28,501 nt of DNA from CAZCAC01 sp964496575 (GCA_964496575.1 CAZCAC010000112.1:1-28501); one strand, 5' to 3'; shown: positions 15,392 through 22,858, numbered from the stretch's first letter. Notes: generated from the sequence alone by a model not told the origin. A program made the numbers and translations.

Positions 15392-15625
15392 TCAGGCGTC
15401 GGGAGGCAGCACGATGTAGCTACCTCCGACATAGGAGTACGTGCAGCGCCCGGAGTCGATCAGAGAGCGGATCGCCTTCTTGCACAGCTTCTTGTCGCAC
15501 TCGTCCTCGCCGTACTTCTCGATCATGGCCTTGGTCAGGTCCATGGCCTTCAGCTTCCGCTTGCCGTGATAGTCCTTGACCATCTCGAACATGGCTTCGG
15601 CAACGCTATCGGCATCGACGCTCAT
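15392..15625 (-). CDS. dsrD: DsrD, winged-helix activator of DsrAB
   Basis: A 77-residue protein matching DsrD in size and pattern: VKDYHGKRKLKAMDLTKAMI, then KKAIRSLIDSGRCTYSYVGG and a short SYIVLPPDA end. DsrD has a winged-helix fold and acts as an allosteric activator of sulfite reduction by DsrAB rather than as a DNA-binding protein. It is regarded as a marker of the reductive Dsr pathway. It starts at ATG 15625, 12 bases after the dsrB stop, with AGGAG upstream, so dsrABD is one unit. Cytoplasmic. Strong hairpins follow its stop. Confidence 0.94.
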   Translation of the reverse strand: MSVDADSVAEAMFEMVKDYHGKRKLKAMDLTKAMIEKYGEDECDKKLCKKAIRSLIDSGRCTYSYVGGSYIVLPPDA

Positions 15626-15637
15626 CGTTCCTATCTC

Positions 15638-16720
15638 CTAGCTCTGACGCAACTGGGCGGACCGCTTGTAGCTCTCGCCCGCGTGGGTGAAGTCGTCGAT
15701 GTGGTACTTGGTGAACTCGAGGCCGGTGAGCTCGAAGAACTTCGGCCAACCGATCCGCTCGATCCACTCGCCCATGCGCTCGAACTTGCGAGCGTTGGCG
15801 GCGTACACCTCGACCAGGTTCTTGACGGCGTCGACCACCTCGGGCCAGCGCGGGGGGGTGTTGGGCAGGTACGGGATCGCCAGCTTCGAGAACATCGGCT
15901 CGCTGCGGGCGTTGCTGACCTTGCCGCCGACCCAGATCGAAACGCCGTCCATCTCGGGATCGTTCAGCGTCATCGCCGGGCAGACCGTGTAGCAGTTCGC
16001 GCAGAACATGCACTGCTCCTCGATGACCTCGACCGACTCGACGCCGTCGACGCTCGCGGTGCGGATGGCACCCGTCGGGCACGAGGCGAGGGTCGAGGGG
16101 ATCTCGCACTGCGTCTTCATCAGGTCGTGCCGGATCTCCGGCGCACGACGGTGGACACCGAGGATGGCGATGTCCGAGCAGTGCACCGCGCCGCACATGT
16201 TGAGGCAGCACGCGTAGGCGATCCGCAGCTTGGCGGGGAGCTTGGCGCTCTCGTAGTACTCGAAGAGCTCGTCGAGCACCGCCTTGACCACGCCCGAGGC
16301 GTCGGAGGCTGCCGAGTGGCAGTGGACCCAACCCTGGGTGTGGACGATGTTGGTGATCGCCGCGCCGGTACCACCGACCGGGTAACCCTCCTTCTTGAGG
16401 CGATCGATCAGGGGGTCGACCTTGCTCTCGTCGGTGAGCAGGAACTCGACGTTGTTACGGCTGGTCCAGCGCAGGTGGCCATCGCAGAACTCGTCGGCGA
16501 TGTCCGCGAAGAGCCGGATCGACTCGATGCTGATCAGGCGCGCCGTGGCGGCCCGGACCGAGTACAGCTTGTCACCACTCTCGCCGACGTGAACGAGCAC
16601 GCCGGGCCGAGGATTCTCGTGGTACTTCCACTTGCCGTAGTTGTCCTTGATGACCTGCGGCAGGAACTGCTCGTAGTGCGGAGGCCCGATGTCGGTCTTT
16701 CTCTTAGACATGTCAACCAT
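15638..16720 (-). CDS. dsrB: Dissimilatory sulfite reductase beta subunit DsrB
   Basis: A 360-residue subunit that holds the catalytic sirohaem-[4Fe-4S] site of the alpha2-beta2 sulfite reductase. It has TSRNNVEFL, VGGTGAAITNIVHTQGWVHC, the cluster motif YACCLNMCGAVHCSDIAILG (169-188) and a ferredoxin domain (CPTGAI at 214; CMFCANCYTVCP at 237-248). The C-terminal GEWIERIGWPKFFELTGLEF and IDDFTHAGESYKR match DsrB. It starts at ATG 16720 with GGAG eight bases upstream; ATG 16711 is a weaker alternative. It follows dsrA by 35 bases. All expected cysteines are present. Confidence 0.97.
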   Translation of the reverse strand: MVDMSKRKTDIGPPHYEQFLPQVIKDNYGKWKYHENPRPGVLVHVGESGDKLYSVRAATARLISIESIRLFADIADEFCDGHLRWTSRNNVEFLLTDESKVDPLIDRLKKEGYPVGGTGAAITNIVHTQGWVHCHSAASDASGVVKAVLDELFEYYESAKLPAKLRIAYACCLNMCGAVHCSDIAILGVHRRAPEIRHDLMKTQCEIPSTLASCPTGAIRTASVDGVESVEVIEEQCMFCANCYTVCPAMTLNDPEMDGVSIWVGGKVSNARSEPMFSKLAIPYLPNTPPRWPEVVDAVKNLVEVYAANARKFERMGEWIERIGWPKFFELTGLEFTKYHIDDFTHAGESYKRSAQLRQS

Positions 16721-16755
16721 TTGCTTTCTCCAATTCGGTGCAAGTACGGGCCTTG

Positions 16756-17943
16756 CTACTCGTCGTCCTCGTCGTCAGCTTCGAAGAAGATGTACGGGTT
16801 CGTCCGGGGGTTGATGACCATCTCGGGGACCGGGTCGAGGCCGATCTGCTCGAGGAAGTTGCCCATGCCCACGCGCTGGATGAACTCGCCCACGCGCTCA
16901 CGGTTGTTGCCGTGCTCGCCCCAGACGTCCCAGATCGCCTCGATGAACTCCTTGACGTCCTCGTACTCACCTTCGATCTTGATGAACGGGACCATCACCG
17001 AGCAGAGCAGCGCGCCGCCGATGATCGGGGCCTTGCCGCCGAGCAGGATAGTCGCTCCGCGGTCCTTGCCGGGCGCGAGAGCCTTGTGCAGCACGTTGAT
17101 GCAGTGCATGCACTTGACGCAGTTGGCGTCGTCGATCGCGAGGTTGTTGCCGTCGTACTTCATGCAACGGCTCGGGCAGCGGCGGACGACGTCCATCCGG
17201 ATGTCGATGCCGTCGGCCTCGTGCTTCTTGACCTCGGCCTGGTCGACCTGGATCTCGTCGCGCCAGGTGCCGATGATCGCCATGTCCGACCGAGCCACGG
17301 AGGCGACGCAGTCGTTCGCACAGCCGGCGGCCTTGATCTTGAACTTGTACGGGAACGCCGGACGGTGCAGCTCGTCCTGGAACTCCTGCGTGAGGTCGTT
17401 GCAGACGGCCATCGTGTCGTAGCAGGCCCACTCGCAGCGCGACTCACCGCAGCAGCAGCTCGGAGTACGCATGTCGGAGCCGGAGCCACCGAGGTCGAAG
17501 CCGATCGCGCTCAGATCCGCGAACACCGGCTCGAGCGCTTCGGTCTTGCAGCCGAGCAGGACCAGGTCGCCGGTCGAGCCGTGCATGTTCAAGATACCGG
17601 AGCCGTGCTTCTCCCAGATGTCACACACCTTGCGGAGAATGTCCGAGGTGTAGAACCAGCCGGAGGGCTGGTTGACCCGGACGGTGTGGAACTGGGCGAC
17701 TTCCGGGAAATCGTCCGGAAGGTCGTTGTAGCGGCCGATCACGCCGCCGCCGTAGCCCATCACGCCGACGAGGCCGCCGTGTTTCCAGTGTCCGATCTTG
17801 TCCTTGTACGAACGCTCCAACACGCCGAGAAGATCCTCGGCCATCGGATTGTGTCGGCTCTTCTTGAGCTCCGTGACGAAGCTCGGCCACTGGCCGGATT
17901 CGAGCTCGTCGAGGAGCGGAGTTTCCCTTTTCTTGTCGGTCAT
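16756..17943 (-). CDS. dsrA: Dissimilatory sulfite reductase alpha subunit DsrA
   Basis: A 395-residue partner of DsrB. Diagnostic segments are HWKHGGLVGVMGYGGGVIGR, NMHGSTGDLVLLG and LGGSGSDMRTP. The sirohaem/cluster cysteines are CX5C (Cys164, Cys170) and CX3C (Cys208, Cys212 in GCANDC). A ferredoxin insert has CPSRC and CVKCMHC, and the end reads NPRTNPYIFFEADDEDDE. It is shorter than well-known sulfate-reducer DsrA (about 430 residues), with a tight loop before the ferredoxin domain and no tail after the acidic end. The codon at 17943 is chosen over an in-frame start eight codons upstream because AAGGAG sits seven bases before it. It is first gene of the minus-strand operon, divergent from the LysR-type gene. 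Confidence 0.97.
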   Translation of the reverse strand: MTDKKRETPLLDELESGQWPSFVTELKKSRHNPMAEDLLGVLERSYKDKIGHWKHGGLVGVMGYGGGVIGRYNDLPDDFPEVAQFHTVRVNQPSGWFYTSDILRKVCDIWEKHGSGILNMHGSTGDLVLLGCKTEALEPVFADLSAIGFDLGGSGSDMRTPSCCCGESRCEWACYDTMAVCNDLTQEFQDELHRPAFPYKFKIKAAGCANDCVASVARSDMAIIGTWRDEIQVDQAEVKKHEADGIDIRMDVVRRCPSRCMKYDGNNLAIDDANCVKCMHCINVLHKALAPGKDRGATILLGGKAPIIGGALLCSVMVPFIKIEGEYEDVKEFIEAIWDVWGEHGNNRERVGEFIQRVGMGNFLEQIGLDPVPEMVINPRTNPYIFFEADDEDDE

Positions 17944-18136
17944 GGCAGCTCCTTGCCGGTGCCACACTGAGTGCTGTTCAGTAACGGAGCGCTCGCTCGG
18001 CCTCCTCGACCTCTACTCCGCCCGGATACACCGTCGCGACGCGCGGACGTTGCAGTGTCCGGCGTCGGTCCAGTTTTCTCGGGGGCGGACGGTGCGTCCA
18101 TCAGGCAGGTACCCTCCGGGCGGATGTTGAGCAAAC

Positions 18137-18169
18137 GCGATCCCACGTGCGATGTGTACATACGATCGC
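18137..18169. promoter_or_regulatory. GCGAT direct/inverted repeat cluster near the dsrA promoter
   Basis: GCGAT occurs at 18137 and again at 18149, twelve bases apart, and its complement ATCGC lies at 18165-18169. The last two form a dyad with an 11-base spacer that covers the proposed dsrA -10 hexamer. This placement would suit a repressor or redox/sulfur regulator, but no known site is recognised. Confidence 0.3.
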
Positions 18170-18184
18170 CCCTGACCCTGACAA
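18157..18184 (-). promoter_or_regulatory. Candidate dsrA promoter
   Basis: On the minus strand TTGTCA (18184-18179) is followed after 16 bases by TATGTA (18162-18157). The -35 is near consensus and the -10 is weak. An overlapping TTGACT (18189-18184) is an alternative -35 with poor spacing. A leader of about 200 bases would result. No start site is proven. Confidence 0.35.
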
Positions 18185-18228
18185 GTCAAACGCATACCTT
18201 GAATGGCGCGGATAAAGAGCGTTGATAG

Positions 18229-18253
18229 CCGCGATTGCGCGCTGCAATTGCGG
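18229..18253. promoter_or_regulatory. Palindrome containing a LysR-type T-N11-A box
   Basis: CCGCGATTGC (18229-18238) faces GCAATTGCGG (18244-18253), ten-base arms with one mismatch around five bases. Its core ATTGC-N5-GCAAT has the T-N11-A form typical of LysR-family binding sites (T18235, A18247). It lies about 50 bases upstream of the proposed dsrA -35. A compact ATTGCAAT also occurs at 18523-18530, just after the proposed -10 of the LysR gene. Binding by the adjacent regulator is inference. Confidence 0.5.
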
Positions 18254-18492
18254 GTCGTAAGTAGTTCAAACTCCCATCGTCGGTACGGGGATTTGCACTT
18301 CGTCATGCGCTCTTCGAATCAGTCTCCGGGAGTATTCGGAGGGGCGTGCGGAGGTGCTTTCCCACGACTCCCCGGCGACCATCCATCGACCTCTCGCGAC
18401 GCGCTGCGAACAAGAACGAAGGGCCCACCCTTCCTGTGCGCAGCGCCAGCGGGGGGAACTGCCCAGGGAGTGATGGACACCCCGCGTTCCGC

Positions 18493-18522
18493 TTGACTGC
18501 CTCGGCCGGGGTGCGGTACCTT
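18493..18522 (+). promoter_or_regulatory. Candidate promoter of the LysR-family gene
   Basis: TTGACT (18493-18498) is followed by an 18-base spacer and TACCTT (18517-18522). The -35 is good and the -10 is moderate. The palindrome ATTGCAAT directly downstream could allow autoregulation. A leader of about 130 bases follows. Confidence 0.4.
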
Positions 18523-18657
18523 ATTGCAATCTACTAGCAGGCCCTTCGGGGCTCCCCACCCGCCGGAGCCGGGAGACGGAAAACCCGCCTGGCATCCGGT
18601 CCTACGAGCCCCTCGACGAGACCGCAGGGTCGCTCTTCCCCACCCCTTCGAGTATCC

Positions 18658-19584
18658 GTGGAACTTCATCAACTTCACTGCTTCGTCGCCGTCACCGAGG
18701 AGGGGGGGTTCAGTCGTGCGAGTGCGCGCTTGCGCATGACTCAGCCCGCGATCTCCTACCAGGTGAAGCAGCTGGAAAAGGAGCTGAAGCACCCGCTCTT
18801 CATCCGCCAGCCGCGAGGCATCGCGCTGACGGAGGCGGGGCGCATCCTGTTCCACCACGCCCAGGAGCTCTTCGAGCTGGTGCGGCGCACGCACAACGCG
18901 ATCGAGCGCCTCTCCGACGGCGTCAACGGCGAGGTACGGATCGGTACCGTCAACAGCATCGGGATCTACTTCCTGCCCGAGGTCCTGCAGAGCGTACGCG
19001 AGAAGTACCCCGGGGCGCGGCCGACGCTCCTGTACCGCGATTCGGTCGAGATCCTCGATACGCTGGCGTCGAACGAGATCGACATGGTGCTGATGGCCAA
19101 CCCCGTGCCCGACGCCCGATTCGAGCACGAGACGATCATCACCGAGCGGGTCTCGCTAGTGTGCGGGCGCTCCCACCCCTTCTTCCGCCGCAAGTCCATA
19201 ACGCCGGACGAATTGAAGGGGATGGACTTCATCTCACTGACCTCGATGAATCCCACCGGGAAGCTGATCCGCGACTACCTCTCGAGGCTGGACGTCTACG
19301 TCGAGCCGGTGGTCTCCACCGACAACGTGGAAACGGTCAAGAAGATGGTGGAGATCGGCCTGGGAGTGGCCTTCGTGCCCGATATGGTCACCACCCGGAA
19401 CCTCTGCGAGGGGGGGCTCGCGCGGGTCGAGATCACTCCCGCGCTGACCCGGGAGATCGTCCTCGTCACCTGGAAGAAGCTCGAGCTCTCCCTGGCCGCG
19501 GCCGCGTTCATCAGCGAGCTGCGCGACGCCGCGGCGAGCTGGAAGCTCAGCCACGAGCCGACGGGCGCGATCGAGGCCGAATAG
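18658..19584 (+). CDS. LysR-family transcriptional regulator
   Basis: A 308-residue cytoplasmic regulator with a typical N-terminal winged helix-turn-helix (residues 1-65: LHQLHCFVAVTEEGGFSRAS, MTQPAISYQVKQLEKEL) and a substrate-binding-like effector domain (about 90-295: GEVRIGTVNSIGIYFLPEVL, VKKMVEIGLGVAFVPDMV). The start is GTG at 18658, with the family N-terminus exactly in place though no strong Shine-Dalgarno sequence is seen. It is divergent from dsrA and lies upstream of aprBA, the arrangement typical of a LysR protein controlling its neighbours. The effector cannot be read from the sequence; sulfur-compound sensing like CysB/Cbl is only an analogy. A GC hairpin follows its stop. Confidence 0.92.
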   Translation: MELHQLHCFVAVTEEGGFSRASARLRMTQPAISYQVKQLEKELKHPLFIRQPRGIALTEAGRILFHHAQELFELVRRTHNAIERLSDGVNGEVRIGTVNSIGIYFLPEVLQSVREKYPGARPTLLYRDSVEILDTLASNEIDMVLMANPVPDARFEHETIITERVSLVCGRSHPFFRRKSITPDELKGMDFISLTSMNPTGKLIRDYLSRLDVYVEPVVSTDNVETVKKMVEIGLGVAFVPDMVTTRNLCEGGLARVEITPALTREIVLVTWKKLELSLAAAAFISELRDAAASWKLSHEPTGAIEAE

Positions 19585-19597
19585 AGCACCCGCAGGT

Positions 19598-19619
19598 GCG
19601 CGGCGGGAGCCCGCTGCGC
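19598..19619 (+). terminator. Hairpin after the LysR-family gene
   Basis: GCGCGGCGG (19598-19606) pairs with CCGCTGCGC (19611-19619), with one G-U pair, over the loop GAGC. It starts 13 bases after the stop codon. There is no T-run, so termination may be incomplete or Rho-dependent. Confidence 0.5.
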
Positions 19620-20058
19620 CCTCGCCAAATGGGCGTTCCAAGCTCGCCCCTCCTGCCGAGGCCGCGCCGAGTCACCGCGGTCCACCTCGTCCCGGCCCTC
19701 GACTCGAGCCGCCGGATCACGGAATGAGATCACCGATTCTCTCCGGAATTCGAGCTCGGCTGAGAGATTCTATCTGCGCCCCACTGCGTACTCAGGTCCG
19801 CCATTCGAATGATGTTGCCAGGCGACGATGCGATTTGTTTCGCAGTGGATAACCGTCATCGAGGGTCGCGCGGATCCCTATCAACGCCCTCTATCAGGTA
19901 CATCGAAAGTTTGACTTTGACGCTACGCCGCGGGCGTCCCACTCTTAGCCCCGAAGCTGCTACTAGGAGCTTCCACTTTTGTGCACCGGCTTTCACAAGA
20001 GTTCACTGGTTCGGCCGCTGGTGGGAGACCCAACACGGCCACTCCGCGGAGGTAACAA
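19620..20058 (+). promoter_or_regulatory. Non-coding upstream region of aprBA
   Basis: No gene is evident here. The stretch has TTGACT (19911-19916) running into TTGACG (19917-19922), either of which could be a -35, but no convincing -10 follows. Several dyads occur: CATTCGAATG (19802-19811), TGCGA-N6-TCGCA (19829-19844), GAAGCT-N9-AGCTTC (19953-19973) and TTTTGTG-N10-CACAAGA (19977-20000). The last two fall in the probable leader. The aprB ribosome site GGAGG lies six bases before the ATG. The region is relatively AT-rich and probably carries a strong regulated promoter. Confidence 0.55.
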
Positions 20059-20499
20059 ATGCCAAGCTACGTAGTTCCGGACAAGTGCGACGGATGCAAG
20101 GCGCTCGACAAGACTGCCTGCCAGTACATCTGTCCGAACGACCTTATGGTCCTCAACAAGGACACCGAAAAGGCGTTCAACCAAGACCCCTCGCAGTGCT
20201 GGGAATGCTACAGCTGCGTGAAGATCTGCCCCCAAGACGCGGTCGATGTCCGCGGCTACGCAGACTTCGTCCCGATGGGTGCCTCGGTCGTACCCATGCG
20301 CTCATCCGACTCGATCATGTGGACGATCAAGTTCCGCAATGGGAACATCAAGCGCTTCAAGTTCCCCATTCGCACGACTGCCGAAGGCGCGGCCGACCCT
20401 CCGGGCGGCTGGGCGAACGAGCCGTCGCTGGACGGTCCGACCCTCTTCACCGAGCCCGAGTCTCTCGGCCTCTCCGAAGTCTGGACCAAGGGCAAATAG
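20059..20499 (+). CDS. aprB: Adenylylsulfate reductase beta subunit AprB
   Basis: A 146-residue ferredoxin-like subunit that carries electrons to the FAD of AprA. Two [4Fe-4S] motifs are present: Cys10, 13, 21 and 25 (KCDGCKALDKTACQYIC) and Cys47, 50, 53 and 57 (CWECYSCVKICP). A beta segment and a C-terminal tail (to LGLSEVWTKGK) that wraps AprA in known structures follow. Cytoplasmic. ATG at 20059 has GGAGG with a six-base spacer, one of the best ribosome sites in the window. aprA follows after 15 bases. Confidence 0.97.
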   Translation: MPSYVVPDKCDGCKALDKTACQYICPNDLMVLNKDTEKAFNQDPSQCWECYSCVKICPQDAVDVRGYADFVPMGASVVPMRSSDSIMWTIKFRNGNIKRFKFPIRTTAEGAADPPGGWANEPSLDGPTLFTEPESLGLSEVWTKGK

Positions 20500-20514
20500 C
20501 AGGAGACTAATGCG

Positions 20515-22386
20515 ATGACTCATTTCGATACAGTCGAGGTAGAAACCGACCTGCTGATCCTCGGTGGCGGCATGGCCGCCTGCGGCGCTGCGGTCGAAGC
20601 AGCCTACTGGGCCAAGAAGAACGGCCTCAAGGTCACCATGGTCGACAAAGCCGCCCCCGATCGCTCTGGAGCGGTCGCCATGGGCCTGTCGGCTATCAAC
20701 CAATACGTCGGTCTCAAGGACGGCGCCAACACGATCAAGGACTACGTGGACTACGTCCGCAACGACCTCATGGGTGTCACCCGCGAGGACCAGGTTGCGA
20801 ACATTGCCCGTCACGTCGACGGCTCGGTTCACCTGTTCGAGAAGTGGGGCCTTCCCATCTGGAAGGACAAGGACGGCGGATACGTCCACGAGGGTCGCTG
20901 GCAGCTGATGATCAACGGCGAGTCCTACAAGGTCATCGTCGCTGAGGCCGCCAAGAACGCCCTCGGAGTCGAGAACATCTACGAGCGTGTCTTCATCACC
21001 GAGCCCCTGATGGACGGCGACCGTTGCGTCGGCGCCATCGGCTTCTCCGTGCGTGAGAACAAGTTCTACGTCTTCAAGGCCCGTGCCACCATCTGTGCGA
21101 TGGGCGGCGCCGTCGGCGTCTTCAAGCCGCGCTCCTCTGGCGAGGGTGCCGGTCGCGCCTGGTACCCCCCGTTCAACTCGGGTGCCTCGGCCTACTTCAC
21201 CATCAAGGCTGGCGCCGAGATGACCTGCCAGGAAGTGCGGTTCATCCCCGTCCGCTTCAAGGACGCTTACGGCCCGGTCGGTGCGTGGTTCCTGCTGTTC
21301 AAGTCCACGGCGACCAACGCCCTGGGCGAGAGCTACATGCAGACCCGCGCTGGCGTGCTCGAAGAGTACGGCGCCTACGGCAAGGTCAAGCCCTGCCCGG
21401 CGAACCTGCGTAACTACCTCATGATGCTGGACGTCATGGAAGGCAAAGGCCCGATCTACATGCAGACGGCCGAAGCCATCCAGAGAATCGCCTCCAGTGA
21501 GGACGATCCCAAGAAAGCCAAGAAGAAGCTCAAGGAGCTCGAGGCCGAAGCTTGGGAAGACTTCCTCGACATGACCATCTCGCAGGCGATCCTGTGGGCT
21601 GCGACCAACATCCAGCCCGAGGAGAAGCCGTCCGAGATCGCCGCTGCCGAGCCGTACTTCATCGGTTCGCACTCCGGCGCTTCCGGCGCTTGGGTCAGTG
21701 GTCCCGAAGACCTCGCACCTCCGGAGTACTTCTGGGGTTACGAGCAGATGACCACCGTCCAGGGCCTCTTCGCCGCGGGCGACGCCTCCGGCGCCTCCTC
21801 CCACAAGTTCTCCTCCGGTTCGCACGCCGAGGGTCGGATCAGCGGTAAGGCCGCTATCCGCTTCCTGGTCAACGAGAACCCGGCTCAAGGGAACGTCGAC
21901 GGCGGCTGCATCGAAGAGATGAAGGCCACCTGCCTGAAGCCGATGGTCGTGTTCGAAGAGAACAAGGACCGCACCACTCAGACCGATGTCAACCCCGAGT
22001 ACATCGTTCCGAAGATGTTCATGTTGCGGATGCAGAAGCTCATGGACGAGTACGCCGGTGGCGTGACCGCCCAGTTCTGCACCTCGCAGCCCAACCTCGA
22101 GAAAGCCCTCGAGAACCTGGCTCTCCTCCACGAAGACTCCGAGAAGCTCGGTGCCGAGAACCTGCACCAGCTCATGCGGGCCTGGGAGAACATGCACCGC
22201 TCGTATCAGGCGGAAGCCCACGTGCGCGCCATGCTCTTCCGTGAAGAGACCCGTTGGCCCGGTTACTACTTCCGGAACGACAAGCCGAAGATGGATCCCT
22301 CGTGGGAATGCTTCGTCAACAGCGTCTACGACGCCAAGACGAAAGAGTGGACCATGAAGAAGGTCCCGATCACCACGATCGTCTGA
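20515..22386 (+). CDS. aprA: Adenylylsulfate reductase alpha subunit AprA
   Basis: A 623-residue FAD subunit that interconverts APS and sulfite plus AMP. The FAD fold is at the N-terminus (LLILGGGMAACGAAVEAAYW, TMVDKAAPDRSGAVAMGLSA). Family blocks include GDRCVGAIGFSVRENKFYVF, ATICAMGGAVGVFKPRSSGE, GAEMTCQEVRFIPVRFKDAY, GLFAAGDASGASSHKFSSGS and, near the end, RWPGYYFRNDKPKMD. Length is normal. AGGAG lies nine bases before ATG. Codons are richer in C/T-ending high-expression forms than the flanking genes, consistent with abundant protein. A clear terminator follows, so aprBA can be transcribed alone. Confidence 0.97.
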   Translation: MTHFDTVEVETDLLILGGGMAACGAAVEAAYWAKKNGLKVTMVDKAAPDRSGAVAMGLSAINQYVGLKDGANTIKDYVDYVRNDLMGVTREDQVANIARHVDGSVHLFEKWGLPIWKDKDGGYVHEGRWQLMINGESYKVIVAEAAKNALGVENIYERVFITEPLMDGDRCVGAIGFSVRENKFYVFKARATICAMGGAVGVFKPRSSGEGAGRAWYPPFNSGASAYFTIKAGAEMTCQEVRFIPVRFKDAYGPVGAWFLLFKSTATNALGESYMQTRAGVLEEYGAYGKVKPCPANLRNYLMMLDVMEGKGPIYMQTAEAIQRIASSEDDPKKAKKKLKELEAEAWEDFLDMTISQAILWAATNIQPEEKPSEIAAAEPYFIGSHSGASGAWVSGPEDLAPPEYFWGYEQMTTVQGLFAAGDASGASSHKFSSGSHAEGRISGKAAIRFLVNENPAQGNVDGGCIEEMKATCLKPMVVFEENKDRTTQTDVNPEYIVPKMFMLRMQKLMDEYAGGVTAQFCTSQPNLEKALENLALLHEDSEKLGAENLHQLMRAWENMHRSYQAEAHVRAMLFREETRWPGYYFRNDKPKMDPSWECFVNSVYDAKTKEWTMKKVPITTIV

Positions 22387-22470
22387 TCCACCCGACCTTG
22401 ACCACTACAGTCGAGCGGCTGCTCGCGCAGTCGCTCGGCTCCGGCCCCGAGGCCGATACTTGATCAACGC

Positions 22471-22507
22471 GGTCCCGGGTGCCTTCGGGTACCTGGGACC
22501 TTCCTTT
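22471..22507 (+). terminator. Rho-independent terminator after aprA
   Basis: GGTCCCGGGTGCC (22471-22483) pairs over 13 positions, two of them G-U, with GGTACCTGGGACC (22488-22500) around a TTCG tetraloop, and TTCCTTT follows. It ends aprBA 85 bases after the stop. Partial readthrough into the downstream qmo genes is likely, as no obvious promoter lies between it and the next gene. Confidence 0.85.
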
Positions 22508-22522
22508 AGCTGAGGAGCAAGG

Positions 22523-22858
22523 ATGGCCGCGAGCGACAGCGCGTTGACCTGTCCCCACTGTGGCGCTCACCTCCGGGAGTTCGAGCTCCCGACGGAGACC
22601 GGCTGGGGCGCAAACCAGTGGGTTTGCTTCAATGACGAGTGCTCCTACTTTCGCGATGGGTGGACCTGGATCTGGGAAACCTACCGCGCCAAGGCCTCCT
22701 ACCGATTCCGCGTCGTGAACCCCGCGACCGGGGCCACCTCGCCTCTCCCCGTCTGGTCCGCGACGGCGATGCGCGATCGGATCGTCGATGATCCAGGGAA
22801 CGCAGCAGGAACGCCGGCTTCGCGGAGCGACGACGCTTCCCCGGAGGACCCCTCATGA
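22523..22858 (+). CDS. Small zinc-ribbon protein between apr and qmo
   Basis: A 111-residue protein with four cysteines in a zinc-ribbon layout: CPHC (Cys10, Cys13) and CFNDEC (Cys35, Cys40). An aromatic segment, GWTWIWETYRAKASYRFRV, comes next, then a low-complexity acidic tail. The architecture resembles ogr/Delta-like zinc fingers, but I do not recognise a defined family. There is no signal peptide. ATG at 22523 is preceded by GAGGAG, 15 bases after the apr terminator. Its last four bases overlap the YkgJ-type gene, which in turn overlaps qmoA, so it is co-translated with the Qmo subunits. A metal-handling or assembly role is inference. Confidence 0.82.
   Translation: MAASDSALTCPHCGAHLREFELPTETGWGANQWVCFNDECSYFRDGWTWIWETYRAKASYRFRVVNPATGATSPLPVWSATAMRDRIVDDPGNAAGTPASRSDDASPEDPS

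Larger units (their letters stand above)
17944..18657. other. Divergent regulatory region between dsrA and the LysR-family gene
   Basis: No credible gene is seen in these 714 bases; short open frames lack ribosome sites and family features. It holds a candidate dsrA promoter (18157-18184), a GCGAT-based dyad (18137-18169), a palindrome with a T-N11-A core (18229-18253), a candidate promoter for the LysR gene (18493-18522) and a possibly structured 5' leader (18549-18614). Base composition is less GC-rich than the genes around it, as expected for regulatory DNA. Confidence 0.7.

Noticed and set aside
15248..17422. 724-codon plus-strand frame opposite dsrA, dsrB and dsrD
   Set aside because: It mirrors unambiguous Dsr genes and has no recognisable domain or ribosome site.
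18013..18540. Short open frames in the dsrA-lysR intergenic region
   Set aside because: They overlap one another on both strands, lack ribosome sites and family motifs, and the region has regulatory features.
18549..18614. Assignment of the LysR leader to a known riboswitch (cobalamin, ZTP, molybdenum cofactor, SAM, fluoride)
   Set aside because: Some short words looked similar, but none of the conserved cores I could recall is present in the right order.
19977..20000. CRP/FNR-like site TTGTG...CACAA upstream of aprB
   Set aside because: The half-sites are ten bases apart rather than the eight expected for TGTG-N8-CACA, and no FNR TTGAT-N4-ATCAA is present.
20302..22221. 639-codon minus-strand frame opposite aprA
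   Set aside because: It is a mirror of a highly conserved gene with no family features.
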